NCBI GenBank assembly: GCA_963791315.1
Contig: CAWBRQ010000011.1
Coordinates: 62,001 to 126,000 of the forward strand
Direction: 5' to 3'
Length of the DNA: 64,000 bases
Source of the DNA: JACCZX01 sp963791315
Lineage (GTDB): Bacteria > Pseudomonadota > Gammaproteobacteria > Burkholderiales > Burkholderiaceae_F
The translations under genes were made by a program, and so were the position numbers. This document shows positions 19,377 through 28,499 of this stretch, in pieces. The notes beneath the pieces are model-generated. The model worked only from the letters and a program-made list of their open reading frames with translations, was not told the DNA's origin and did not search any database. How positions within the stretch are numbered: the first letter of the stretch is position 1; each line of letters begins with the position of its first letter.

Positions 19377-19973
19377 GTGAAAGCCATTGGCTCTCTAATC
19401 GCAGGTGCGCTCTTCGCGCTGCTCGCATCGAGTCCTCATGGTGCCGCCGCGCAGAAGCTCGATGCATCGCGTGTCCCGGAGGAAATGCGCACGCAGCAGG
19501 GTCTGTATCTGTTGCCGGTACAGGCACACCAATTTGTGCGTGCGCAGAAAGGCAAGGTGCTGTTCATCGATGTTCGTACGCGTGCCGAGGCGCAGTTTAT
19601 GGGCATGGCAACACCGGTCGACGCGTTGGTGCCGTATGTTGAGTTCCAGGAATTCATGACCGACTGGGATGAGACTCGCGGCTTCTACAGGCTCGAACCG
19701 TTCAGCGACTTTGTTCCGGAAGTTGGACGTCGCCTGCAAGCGAAAGGCTTGAGCAAGAGCGATCCGGTGGTGCTCATCTGTCGCGCCGGCGAACGCAGCT
19801 CGCGCGCGGCCAACTTACTCGCCGACTCGGGCTACACACGCGTTTACACGGTCGTGTATGGCTTTGAAGGTGAGTTGTCCGATAAAGGTCGCCGCAACGT
19901 CAACGGTTGGAAGAACGCCAACTTGCCCTGGAGCTTCGAGCTCGACAAGGCCAAGATGTATTTTCCGCGCTAA
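19377..19973 (+). CDS. Exported rhodanese-domain protein
   Basis: A 198-residue periplasmic protein. A signal peptide (cleavage near ASSPHGAAA) precedes a rhodanese domain: LFIDVRTRAEAQFMG and the active-site loop VLICRAGERSS, where the Cys would accept sulfane sulfur. The substrate is unknown. The start is GTG at 19377. It is divergent from the DMT transporter and 88 bases upstream of the peptide-export genes. Confidence 0.82.
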   Translation: MKAIGSLIAGALFALLASSPHGAAAQKLDASRVPEEMRTQQGLYLLPVQAHQFVRAQKGKVLFIDVRTRAEAQFMGMATPVDALVPYVEFQEFMTDWDETRGFYRLEPFSDFVPEVGRRLQAKGLSKSDPVVLICRAGERSSRAANLLADSGYTRVYTVVYGFEGELSDKGRRNVNGWKNANLPWSFELDKAKMYFPR

Positions 19974-20061
19974 GCGCGGGTGACCGAGGCGGATGTACGC
20001 GACGTCTGAATCTTCGGAGTAGTTTGCACTAGCTGACTCCACCGCCATAATCCCGGTCGCA

Positions 20062-21314
20062 ATGGCGACCAAGCTCTTCCGGCAGCAGGCAATCGACGCG
20101 CAGCGAGAGAAGCTGCTGGGCGAAGTGTCGCTGGCACGCACGGTTCCGATGTGGGGATACACGCTGCTCGCCGTCACCTTTGCGATCGGACTGGTTGCAT
20201 TCTCGATCTGGGGCGAGTACGCGCGCCGCGAGCGTGTCGATGGATTTCTCGCGCTCGACTCCGGAGCAGCGCGCCTGCTGGCACCACAGGCGGGCACGAT
20301 CGTTGAGATCCTTGCGAAGGAAGGCCAGGAGGTCGCTCTTGGGCAGGCGCTGATCCGCCTGTCATTCGAACGCGTCACTGCATCGGGCGTGACCTCGGGC
20401 GAGCTGGTGCAGCGCGAGATCGGCGATCGCATCAACGGGCTGGAGCGCGAGCAGCAACAGGTGCGATTGCTCGGCAGACAACAAGCCGAGATCCTGCGGC
20501 GCAAGATGGACGATCTGCAGCACGAGCTCGCGCAGTCCGATCTCGAGATCAGAGCCCAGCAAACGCGTTTGGCGTCATCTCGCAACGAGTATCAGCGCGC
20601 CGAAGATCTGTACAAGGACAAGTTTTACTCGGAGAGCAAGCTGATCGAGTTTCGCAATAACGTGCTCGACCAGCAGGTGAAACTCGAAGGACTGAAGCGC
20701 CAGCGCGCGAGTGTCGAGCGCGAACTGTCATCAACCCGCTCCGAACTGCCACTGATAGAAACCAAGGTCGGCTCGCAGATCGATCAGCTCAAGCGCCAGA
20801 TGAGCGAGTTGCAGCAGGGCAGCGTGCAGGAGGCGGCCAAGCGCGAGCACGTCATCCGTGCACCGATCGCCGGCGTGTTTACGAACATTGCCGCCAATAG
20901 CGGCGAGGCGGTTGCCGATGAGGCGCCGCTGGCGATGGTAGTGCCGAAGGGTGGTGGCCTGCATGCGCAACTGTTGGTGCCAACACGCGCGATCGGATTC
21001 GTGCAGCCCGGTCAAGACCGTTGTACTGCGCTACGACGCTTTTCCTTTCCAGCGCTTTGGGCAATACCGCGGCACGGTTGAGCGCGTCAGCAGCACAGTG
21101 TGGTCGCCCGGCGAAAAAGTCGGTCCGATGACGGTACGCGAGCCGGTGTACCGAGTCGACGTAAAGCTCGATTCTCAGAGTGTCGCGTCGGGCTCGACAG
21201 ACACTGGCGCTGCGACCCGGCATGTCGGTCAACGCCGACATCCTGCAGGAGAAGCGCAAGGTGTGGGAGTGGGTGTTCGAACCAGTCCTGTCGCTCAAGG
21301 AGAGGTTCAGCTGA
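20062..21314 (+). CDS. HlyD-family adaptor of a type I peptide exporter, two frame changes
   Basis: A periplasmic adaptor of about 416 residues that links the inner-membrane ABC transporter to an outer-membrane channel. Visible: a cytosolic N-terminus, one membrane helix near residues 35-53, a lipoyl-like half (LLAPQAGTIVEILAKEGQEV), a long coiled coil with many Gln and Arg, and the second lipoyl half VIRAPIAGVFTNIAANSGEAV. One extra base near 21016 and another near 21197 interrupt the C-terminal beta-barrel; the restored tail reads RPGMSVNADIL and ends at TGA 21312-21314. The next gene starts 17 bases later, consistent with an operon. Confidence 0.85.
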
Positions 21315-21330
21315 TGGAGGAGCTTGGTTA

Positions 21331-23426
21331 ATGCGGCGCGTGCCGATGATTCTGCAGAGCGAAGCCCCCGAGTGCGGCATCGCGTGCGTCGCAATGATCG
21401 CCAGTTATCACGGTTTTCGCACTGATCTTGGCGGCATGCGAATGCGCCTCGCGCCTTCGATGAAGGGCGTCACGCTGAAGCACATCAGCTCGATCGCCGA
21501 AGTGATGGGAATGGCCGCGCGCGGAGTCAAGGTCGCGCTTGAGTCGCTGTCGCAGTTGAAGCTACCGGCGATCCTGCATTGGGACATGAACCATTTCGTG
21601 GTGTTGACGCACGTCAACGGCGACACGATCACAGTCAACGACCCCGCGCGCGGGCGCCGGGTGCTCAAGATCGCCGAAGCGTCGGATCATTACACCGGCG
21701 TTGCGATGGAAATGCAGCCTGCCGCCGGATTCAAGAAGCGCGACGAGCGCGAACAGATCAGCGCATGGCAGTTGGTGCGGACGGCGACCGGGCTGAAGGG
21801 CGCGATCACGCAGGTGCTGCTGCTGTCGCTGGTGCTGGAAGTGCTGGCAATTGCAACGCCGTTCTTCCTGCAGTTGGTGGTCGATCGTGTCGTCGTGGGG
21901 CGCGACCGCGATCTACTGGCGGTGCTCGGCATCGGTTTCGCGCTGCTCGCAGTGATGATCGCGGTCGTCACCGGGTTGCGCGCCTGGCTCGGCGTCTACA
22001 TCAGCACGCGGTTGAACCTGCAGCTGCTCGACACGCTGTTTGCGCGGCTGCTGAGGTTGCCGCTGGCGTGGTTCGAAAAGCGCCACATCGGTGACATCGT
22101 GTCGCGCTTCCGCTCCGTCGATGCGATCCAGCGCACGTTGACGCTGACCTTTCTCGAAACGGTGATGGACGGCGTGATGGTGCTGGTCACGCTTGGCGGT
22201 GATGCTCTGGTACAGCCCGACGTTGACCTTGATTGTGGTTATCGCGGCGGTTTGCTACGGCCTGCTTGCGCTGGACGATGTACGGGCCGCAGCGACGCGC
22301 AACCGACGAGCGCATCGTGCATGAAGCGAAAGCGGCCACTCACTTCATCGAAACGCTGCGCGGGATGATGGCGATCAAGCTGAACCTGCGCGAGTCCGAG
22401 CGCCGGTCCGCCTACCTGAACCACGTCGTCGATCAGACCAACGCCGATGTTCGGGTGCAAAACCTGGCGCTTCTTCAGCGCGCCGGCAACGTCTTGGTCT
22501 TCGGCATCGAGAACGTGCTCGTGATCTGGCTCGGCGCCTACGCCGTGCTCGACAACCAGCTATCGGTCGGGATGCTGTTCGCTTTCTTGCTGTTCAAGCT
22601 GCTTTTCATCACGCGCGTCAACAACCTGGTCGACAAGACAATCGAGTTCCGCATGCTCGATCTGCACGCCGACCGCGTTGCCGACATTGCGCTGGCCGAG
22701 CCCGAGGGGGGTCCGTCCGAGTTGCCGGCAGTCGCGCGCGCCGATGCGCCATCAGCACCCTTCGTGTTGCAGGGGCGCGACATCGGGTTCGCCTACGGCA
22801 TCGAAGGGTTTGTGTTTCGAGGCGTCGACTTTGCCGCCAAGCCCGGCGAGATGGTCGCGATCGTCGGGCCGAGCGGCGCCGGAAAGACCACGCTGGTCAA
22901 GGTGTTGGCGGGATTACTGGACAGGACCGAGGGGTCACTGACAGCCGCCGGCCGTGACGTCCGGGACTGGGACAAGGCTGTCTACCGCGGCCGAATCGGG
23001 GTCGTCATGCAGGACGACCACCTGTTCGTCGGCACGATCGAAGACAACATCAGCTTCTTTGACCCGCAACACGATGCGCAGCGGGTCCAGGACTGCGCCC
23101 GGCTGGCGATGGTCGATCAAGAAATCGACGCGATGCCGATGCAGTTCAACACGATCGTTGGCAGCTTGGGGATGGCGCTATCGGGCGGCCAGCGCAGCCG
23201 CGTCCTGCTGGCGCGCGCCCTGTACCGGCGACCGCAGATTCTCTTCCTGGACGAGACGTTCGATCAGCTCGATCTGGCGAAGGAACGAGCGATCACGGAT
23301 GGACTGCGCAAGACGGGGATTGGACTGGTAATCGTGAGCCACCGCCCGGAGACAGTGGGGGCGGTGGATCGGATCGTTCAGGCTAGGTCGAGGCCGATGC
23401 AGTCCGCCAGCCAGCTCGCCGCATAG
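21331..23426 (+). CDS. C39-peptidase-containing ABC transporter (bacteriocin-type), two frame changes
   Basis: A PCAT-type exporter of about 697 residues that cleaves a double-glycine leader and exports the peptide. The N-terminal C39 peptidase has Cys15 in ECGIAC, His88 in MNHFVV and Asp104 in VNDPA; a six-helix exporter domain follows, then an ABC domain with Walker A GPSGAGKT, signature LSGGQ, Walker B LFLDE and the H-loop SHRPET. The D-loop reads DQLD rather than the usual SALD/SHLD. Extra bases near 22196 and 22268 break the frame in the membrane domain; both disappear if one base is dropped. It follows the HlyD gene by 17 bases and converges on the 55-residue leader peptide gene. Confidence 0.9.
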
Positions 23427-23489
23427 GCAAAAAGTAACCGGACCGCCCCCGTCGAGGCCGTCCGGCGAAGCTCGTAGAGCCAAAAATCT

Positions 23490-23657
23490 TTAGGGCGATT
23501 TGATGAAGTTTTGTGCGCCCCGAGCAGTCTCTAGCTCAGTACTGACGGCGGAGCTTCCGCCGCCGACCATGTCGAGTTCAAAGAGTGACAATTCAAATTG
23601 CTTCTCGGTCGTTTCAACAACAATTTCTTCGGCGGCGGCGAATTCGATCTTGTCCAT
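23490..23657 (-). CDS. Double-glycine leader peptide, likely substrate of the C39 exporter
   Basis: A 55-residue open frame, ATG 23655-23657 to TAA 23490-23492, with a GAGGA ribosome site about 8 bases upstream. The first 33 residues are acidic and end in LSLFELDMVGG, a textbook double-glycine leader: conserved hydrophobics LSxxELDMV before GG. Cleavage after GG would free GSSAVSTELETARGAQNFIKSP-like cargo of about 22 residues, small, without Cys. It is encoded convergently, 63 bases beyond the end of the C39 transporter gene. The combination is strong evidence for a precursor of a secreted peptide; whether it is a bacteriocin or a signal is open. The gene is too short for most gene callers. 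Confidence 0.72.
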   Translation of the reverse strand: MDKIEFAAAEEIVVETTEKQFELSLFELDMVGGGSSAVSTELETARGAQNFIKSP

Positions 23658-23690
23658 TTCTGATTCCTCTACGAGTATGTGGTCTGGTTG

Positions 23691-23786
23691 TCATGCCGAG
23701 TCATTTGCTCCGCCGGACACGTCAACGCCACTGTGATCAAAAGGAGAAGCATAGGAAATCACCCGCATTTGGCGCGTTTCAACCAT
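23691..23786 (-). CDS. Possible second tiny peptide ORF upstream of the leader peptide
   Basis: A 31-codon frame (MVETRQMRV... to SGGANDSA) on the same strand, ending 33 bases before the leader peptide start. It has an SGG near its C-terminus, reminiscent of short leader motifs, but no clear ribosome site and no cargo after the glycines. It could be chance. Confidence 0.2.
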   Translation of the reverse strand: MVETRQMRVISYASPFDHSGVDVSGGANDSA

Positions 23787-24167
23787 GCTAGTCAGCGAGA
23801 TGCAGTAGCGATCAAAATCTCGCGGTCCCAGTTTCCCTTCGACGCGGATGTCAGCACGCCTCACGAAGAACTAGAAGCTGCTAGAGCGCGAGGTCAAGGC
23901 GAATCTTGCATCGCCGAGCGCAGAAACAATTGTTTTTCTGAACGACGCGCTTCAGGCGGCTTCGCGTCAATTCCGTTCAAGGTCGATCCGAAGCGCCGCG
24001 TCAACTGTCTGATTGACATTGCGTCGCAGTTCTATCACCAAGGCCAGAGTACGTTTAGTGGGGTGGAGCCGGCAGCGCTTGCCGTGATGCTGGCCCGCGA
24101 TGTAGACGATCGTCGCTCTTGAGAAAAGCTTTGACCGTGCAAGCCGATCATCTTGTACTCCACGAAC
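23787..24167. other. Gene-free stretch with many stops, lower GC
   Basis: All frames carry several stops and I recognise no protein. Base composition is less GC-rich than the flanks. It is most likely the fully decayed 5' part of the TPR/HD-GYP gene that follows. Confidence 0.45.
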
Positions 24168-25671
24168 AATCCAGGCGATGCACTCACTGCGCTCGCTGAA
24201 GCCCTGGAAATCGCCGAGAGATCGGCGACGCGCAGGGCAAAGTCGCGGTCTGGAAAATTTAGGCACCGCCTTTTACGAGGCTGCCCTTTACGCTGATGCA
24301 AGAGACTGTCGCTGAGCGCGCAACGCATCTGGCGACGGGCTTGGCGCTCTGTGCCAGTTAAAGCCGATTGCGCCTGGCGAACGTTGCTCTGTATTGCACT
24401 CACATGCAGGAGTACGAAGCAGGGCCTGGAAGCTATTCGAGACTCTATTGCCCTCAGGCACGCACCTGACTACCCGGCTGAAATGCTGACTCGGGTATTC
24501 GCCGAAGGAACTTACACGCGCTTACTGTTAGCTCTGGGAGAGTTGCCGAAGCCTCGGAGCGAGCGCAAATCGCAAAGGAACTTGCGCCTAGAGGCTAAGT
24601 CGGTGCGCGCAGATATTTCCGCAGCTTGCTCTGAAGGGCTTGTCGAGGTGTATTCGGGCCTGGGCGATGTTGGGCTTGTCGCGCGGGATGGCGGCACTTG
24701 AAAAGGCGCGGGCGGTTAAGCCCTCTTTACGCGAGACGCTTTTGGCGCTTGTGCAGGCGCATGAGAAGGCAGGTCGGCCTGAACGGGCGTTGGCGTTGCA
24801 TCGAGAGCTGACGTTGCATATCCGCAAGGCGCAACACGACAGCATCGTTAGGCATCAGGAGCTTCATCTGCAGCAGATCGAAGGCGAGCGATCAGTTTCC
24901 CGAGCACCTTGCTGACAGACAAGGAAGCTGAGCTCAGCGACAAGATTGCTGCGCAAACGGTCGGCACAAGACAGGGTGACCTGCTGGAGCAGATCGCATT
25001 CACCGCCGAGATGCGAGACGATCCGACCGGTGAGCATTGTTATCGCGTCGCAAAACTCGCGTCGCTGCTCGCGAAGGCGCTCGGCCAATCGGATGATGCG
25101 TGCGAAACGATCGATCTGGCCGCGCGCTTGCACGACATCGGCAAGGTCGGAATTCCTGATTCGTTAATGCAGAAGCCTCAACCCTTGTCCGAGGGCGAGC
25201 GCCAGATTTTGCAGACGCATGCCGCAACTGGTGCTGATTTGCTGTCAAAAACGAAGGTTTCCTACAGCGAGCTCGCGAGCGACATTGCCAGACATCATCA
25301 CGAGAGATGGGATGGAAATGGTTATCCAGAAGGCATTTCCGGTTCGGCGATTCCGCTGCGCAGCCCGGATTGTCTGCTTGTGCGACTCTTACGATGCGCT
25401 GACTCACGAAAAGGCCTATCGCCGCGCGTTTACTAGCGATGAAGCGATTAGCGAGATTCTTCGGCTGCGCGAACTGCAGTTCGACCCGCACCTGGTCGAC
25501 GTTTTCGTTCCGATGGTCATGAGCCTGCGAGGCGAGCACGATGATCTGGACGACTTCCTAGGCGCCGCGGCACGGCAGACCGCGCTCAATGCGGCCCGCC
25601 TGAAGATCGCCGAGTCGCTGGCCAAGCCGATCGAGGGCTTGGACGCCGGATCAGCCGCCGCCAACCATTGA
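24168..25671 (+). pseudogene. Decayed TPR plus HD-GYP signalling protein
   Basis: Successive frames carry pieces of one protein. The TPR part survives as NPGDALTALAEALEIAE, a piece reading YEAALYADAR, and EAIRDSIALRHAPDYPAE, each in a different frame with stops between; then SVRADISAACSEGLVEVYSGL and PERALALHRELTLHIRKAQ. The HD-GYP domain is better kept: RLHDIGKVGIPDS, ARHHHERWDGNGYPEG, with one extra base near 25358 before ARIVCLCDSYDALTH and QFDPHLVD. Intact relatives are cytosolic c-di-GMP phosphodiesterases. The number of lesions (at least six) and their mixed sign differ from the single +1 changes elsewhere, so true decay is likely. Confidence 0.75.
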
Positions 25672-25707
25672 GCGCCGGATGGTTCGGCGCACTTTGCCGA
25701 AGCTGCG

Positions 25708-26424
25708 CTAGTTTTTATCCGGCCGCGCCAGACCTGCCGCCACCGTCGCCACCCCGACCGCCCGCAGTTCGCACGCGGGGCACGTTCCACATCCGAGCCC
25801 CCAGTCATGCCGGGTGTCTCGATCGCCGAGGTAGCAGGTGTGAGTTTCCTCGCGGATCAGCTCGACCAGCGGCTCACCGCCCAGCTCGTGTGCCAGCTTC
25901 CAGGTCTGCGCTTTGTCCAGCCACATCAGAGGTGTCTCGATCGAAAAGCGCTGGTCCATGCCGAGCGAGAGGGCGACCTGCATCGCCTTTAGCGTGTCGT
26001 CGCGGCAGTCCGGGTAGCCCGAGTAATCGGTTTCGCACATGCCTCCGACCAGGACGCGAAGGTCTCGCCGGTAGGCCACTGCGGCCGCGTAGACGAAAAA
26101 CAACAGGTTGCGGCCGGGCACGAATGTGTTGGGCAACCCGCTGGCACTCATCCGAATTTCGGCCGCTTGGGTCAATGCGGTGTCGGACAACTGCGCCAGC
26201 TCGCGCATCGTCACCAAGTGATCATCGCCGAGTCGGTCTGCCCACTTCGGGAACCGCTCGCGGAACAGATCAAGGACGCGCGGCCGGACCGTCAGTTCGA
26301 CCGCGTGTCGCTGGCCGTAGTCGAAACCTATCGTTTCAACATGGGGGTAGCGCTGCAGCGCCCACGCCAGGCATGTGGCGGAATCCTGCCCGCCGGAGAA
26401 CAGGACTAATGCTTTGGAATGCAT
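25708..26424 (-). CDS. queC: 7-cyano-7-deazaguanine (preQ0) synthase
   Basis: QueC converts 7-carboxy-7-deazaguanine and ammonia with ATP into preQ0, for queuosine in tRNA. The 238-residue chain starts with the PP-loop LVLFSGGQDSATCLAWAL; GRNLLFFVYAA and MCETDYSGYPDCRD are typical; the C-terminal zinc site CYLG...CGTCPAC has the four cysteines. ATG 26422-26424 is the conserved start, although the frame continues upstream. It overlaps the DUF1857 gene by 19 bases on the same strand. Confidence 0.93.
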   Translation of the reverse strand: MHSKALVLFSGGQDSATCLAWALQRYPHVETIGFDYGQRHAVELTVRPRVLDLFRERFPKWADRLGDDHLVTMRELAQLSDTALTQAAEIRMSASGLPNTFVPGRNLLFFVYAAAVAYRRDLRVLVGGMCETDYSGYPDCRDDTLKAMQVALSLGMDQRFSIETPLMWLDKAQTWKLAHELGGEPLVELIREETHTCYLGDRDTRHDWGLGCGTCPACELRAVGVATVAAGLARPDKN

Positions 26425-26930
26425 GCCAGCCGGAGTGCGGCCGAGTCGTCCAGCCAGCCTTCCTCGGCCAAGCGACGCGGATGCGCGCCACGGTGTCGAG
26501 GTCCGCGCGCGCGTAGGCCTGCTTTCGGAGCTCGGTGGTGACGTCGTCGAGATCGCCTTCACTCGATGTTTCATCCGACTCATATAAGAAGCGCAGAAAC
26601 AGCAGCTCCGGCTGTGGCTCTTCGATTTCAATGCTCATGCGGCTCGCCGGCCAGGTCGGTCCGGCACAAGTATGAATTTCGCTGCGCCGCTGCGGCATGC
26701 AGGCGCACGCGATCGTCGACTTTGAACGTTCCGAAGTCGAGCGTTCGAACCAGCTCGACCTCGTCGCCGACGTTTTGCCGCGAGTGAATCGTCGCGACCT
26801 CGAGCCCGAGCACGAACTGCGTCGGGTCTTCTGCCCGCAGCACCAGGCCGCGCCACAGCTGGTCGCGCGTCAGGGTGTCGAGCAAAGGCATCAACGGGTC
26901 GTTGATTTGTACCAGATGTTCGTACCGCAC
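26406..26930 (-). CDS. DUF1857 (START-like) protein, two frame changes
   Basis: DUF1857 proteins adopt a START-like ligand-binding fold of unknown role. The first frame gives MRYEHLVQINDP, LTRDQLWRGLVLRAEDP and the GLEVATIH strand; the second gives IEIEEPQPELLFLRFLYE and YARADLDTVARIR; the third ends LDDSAALRLACIPKH with TAG at 26406-26408. One base is extra near 26645 and one is missing near 26490. The corrected length is 174 residues, normal for the family. It precedes queC and overlaps it, so both are likely one transcript. Confidence 0.75.
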
Positions 26931-27023
26931 AGTCCAATTCTGCCCGAGGCCGGAACGCCGCTAACCCCTTTTGCGCCGGGCGGTCGTTTCAGTATCTCCA
27001 TCTACGGACTTTGGAGAGTTTCC

Positions 27024-27874
27024 ATGTTGATCAGAACGTTGGCCGTGGCGGCATCCGTCCTGGCCTTGACTGCTTGTTCCACGCCCGCCGCGGCGATCGG
27101 CTCGATGGTCGACATCAATGTGATCGATCGCGTCACCGGCGAAACGCTGCCCATGTATTGGCACGACGGCCGCTGGTGGGTGCCCGGCAAGCCTGGGAAT
27201 CGCTATGCCGTTTCACTGACCAATCGCAGCGGCGGCCGTACGCTGAATGTAATTTCCGTCGACGGTGTCAACGTCGTTTCGGGCGAAACCGCCGCGCACG
27301 ATCAGACCGGCTACGTGCTGAACAGTGGGCAGTTCGCGCAGATCACGGGCTGGCGCAAGAACCTGGCACGCGTCGCCGCGTTTGAATTCACCGCTCTGCC
27401 GAATTCGTACGCGGCGCGCACCGGCCGGCCGGACAACGTCGGTGTGATCGGTGTCGCTGTGTTTCGAGAGAAGGTGCGATACGTACCGCCGCCGGAGACC
27501 GTGTCGCCGCCCTTGTCGCGTTCGAAGTCAGAGAGCCGCGCGAGATTCGGCGCGTGAAGGTGCCGCAGCGCAAGCCCCCGCGAGTCCTTCCGCCTCGAAC
27601 GACGCTTACGCGGAGAGCGAGCGTGCCGAGCGCAGAGATGCAGCAGCAGCGGCTAGGCACTGGGCACGGCCGCAGCGAATACGCGCCGACGCAGCACGTG
27701 GCATTTGAGCGCGCGCAGTCGATTCCCGACGAGCTGATCACGATTCACTACGACAGTCGCGACAACCTGATTGCGATGGGCGCGATTCCGCAACCCAGAG
27801 TGCGACACGGCCGCGCGCCGGAGCCGTTCCCGGGACCGGTTGGCTTCGTGCCGGATCCGCCGCGGCGCTGGTAA
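27024..27874 (+). CDS. Lipoprotein of unknown function, two frame changes
   Basis: A probable outer-membrane or periplasmic lipoprotein of about 282 residues. A 17-residue signal ends in lipobox LTAC. The central domain has WHDGRWWVPGKPGNRYAVSL, NRSGGRTLNVISVDGVNVVSGE and GVAVFREK; the tail is Ala/Ser-rich, then LGTGHGRSEYAPTQHVAFERA and a Pro-rich end GFVPDPPRRW. Single extra bases near 27555 and 27650 split it into three frames. I know this arrangement from many hypothetical betaproteobacterial proteins but no role. The sigma-factor gene follows 52 bases later. Confidence 0.7.
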
Positions 27875-27926
27875 TTCACTGGAGTGTTGTTCGTGGCGCG
27901 GATGTTCGGAGGCACAATGCCGCGCG

Positions 27927-28499
27927 ATGAGCAGCGACGAGGATCTGCTGGCGGCCTATGCCGCGGGAGATGCGCGCGCTTTTGCCGAGTTATATGAGCG
28001 GCACGAGCGCGCCATTTACCGCTTCTTTCTGCGACAGGGAACGGTAGCCGCGACGGCCGATGATTTGTTGCAGGAAACCTGGCTGGCGGTGGTGCGGAAC
28101 GCTGCGAACTTTGAGCCACGCGCCAAGTTCACCACGTGGCTGTACACGGTGGCGCGCAGCAAAATGATCGATCATTGGCGCGCGCGTGACGATACGGTAT
28201 CACTGGCTTACTTTGGCGGTGATGCCGCGAATGACGGTGACGAGGCGGTGCTCGACATCCCAGGGAGCGACGCGCAGCGGCCGGATCATCAAGTGATGGC
28301 ACGAGCCGAGGCGCGCGCGTTTTTGGATGCGGTAGAAGCGTTGCCGCCGGCCCAGCGGGAGGCGTTCCTGCTGCAAGCCGAAGGTGGCTTGTCGCTCGAC
28401 GAAATCGCCGCTGCCACCGGTGCGGCGCATGAAACGGTCAAGAGCCGGCTGCGCTACGCGATGAGCAAGCTGCGCTCGGCAATGGAGGCATGGCAGTGA
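27927..28499 (+). CDS. ECF-type RNA polymerase sigma factor
   Basis: A 190-residue sigma-70 family factor. Region 2 is visible as ELYERHERAIYRFFLRQG and DDLLQETWLAVVRNAANFEPRAKFTTWLYTVARSKMIDHWR; region 4 is EALPPAQREAFLLQAEGGLSLDEIAAATGAAHETVKSRLRYAMSKLR, an HTH. ATG 27927 sits at the natural start. The stop overlaps the ATG of the next gene by 10 bases, the usual arrangement for a sigma factor and its regulator. The target genes are unknown; the lipoprotein upstream may be one. Confidence 0.88.
   Translation: MSSDEDLLAAYAAGDARAFAELYERHERAIYRFFLRQGTVAATADDLLQETWLAVVRNAANFEPRAKFTTWLYTVARSKMIDHWRARDDTVSLAYFGGDAANDGDEAVLDIPGSDAQRPDHQVMARAEARAFLDAVEALPPAQREAFLLQAEGGLSLDEIAAATGAAHETVKSRLRYAMSKLRSAMEAWQ

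Noticed and set aside
22191..22272. Programmed +1 frameshifting at CTT-G sites in the C39 transporter
   Set aside because: Two sites in one gene and one in topB share CTT before G, but most other +1 sites do not, and no stop codon or stimulatory structure is placed as in prfB. Sequence error explains all of them more simply.
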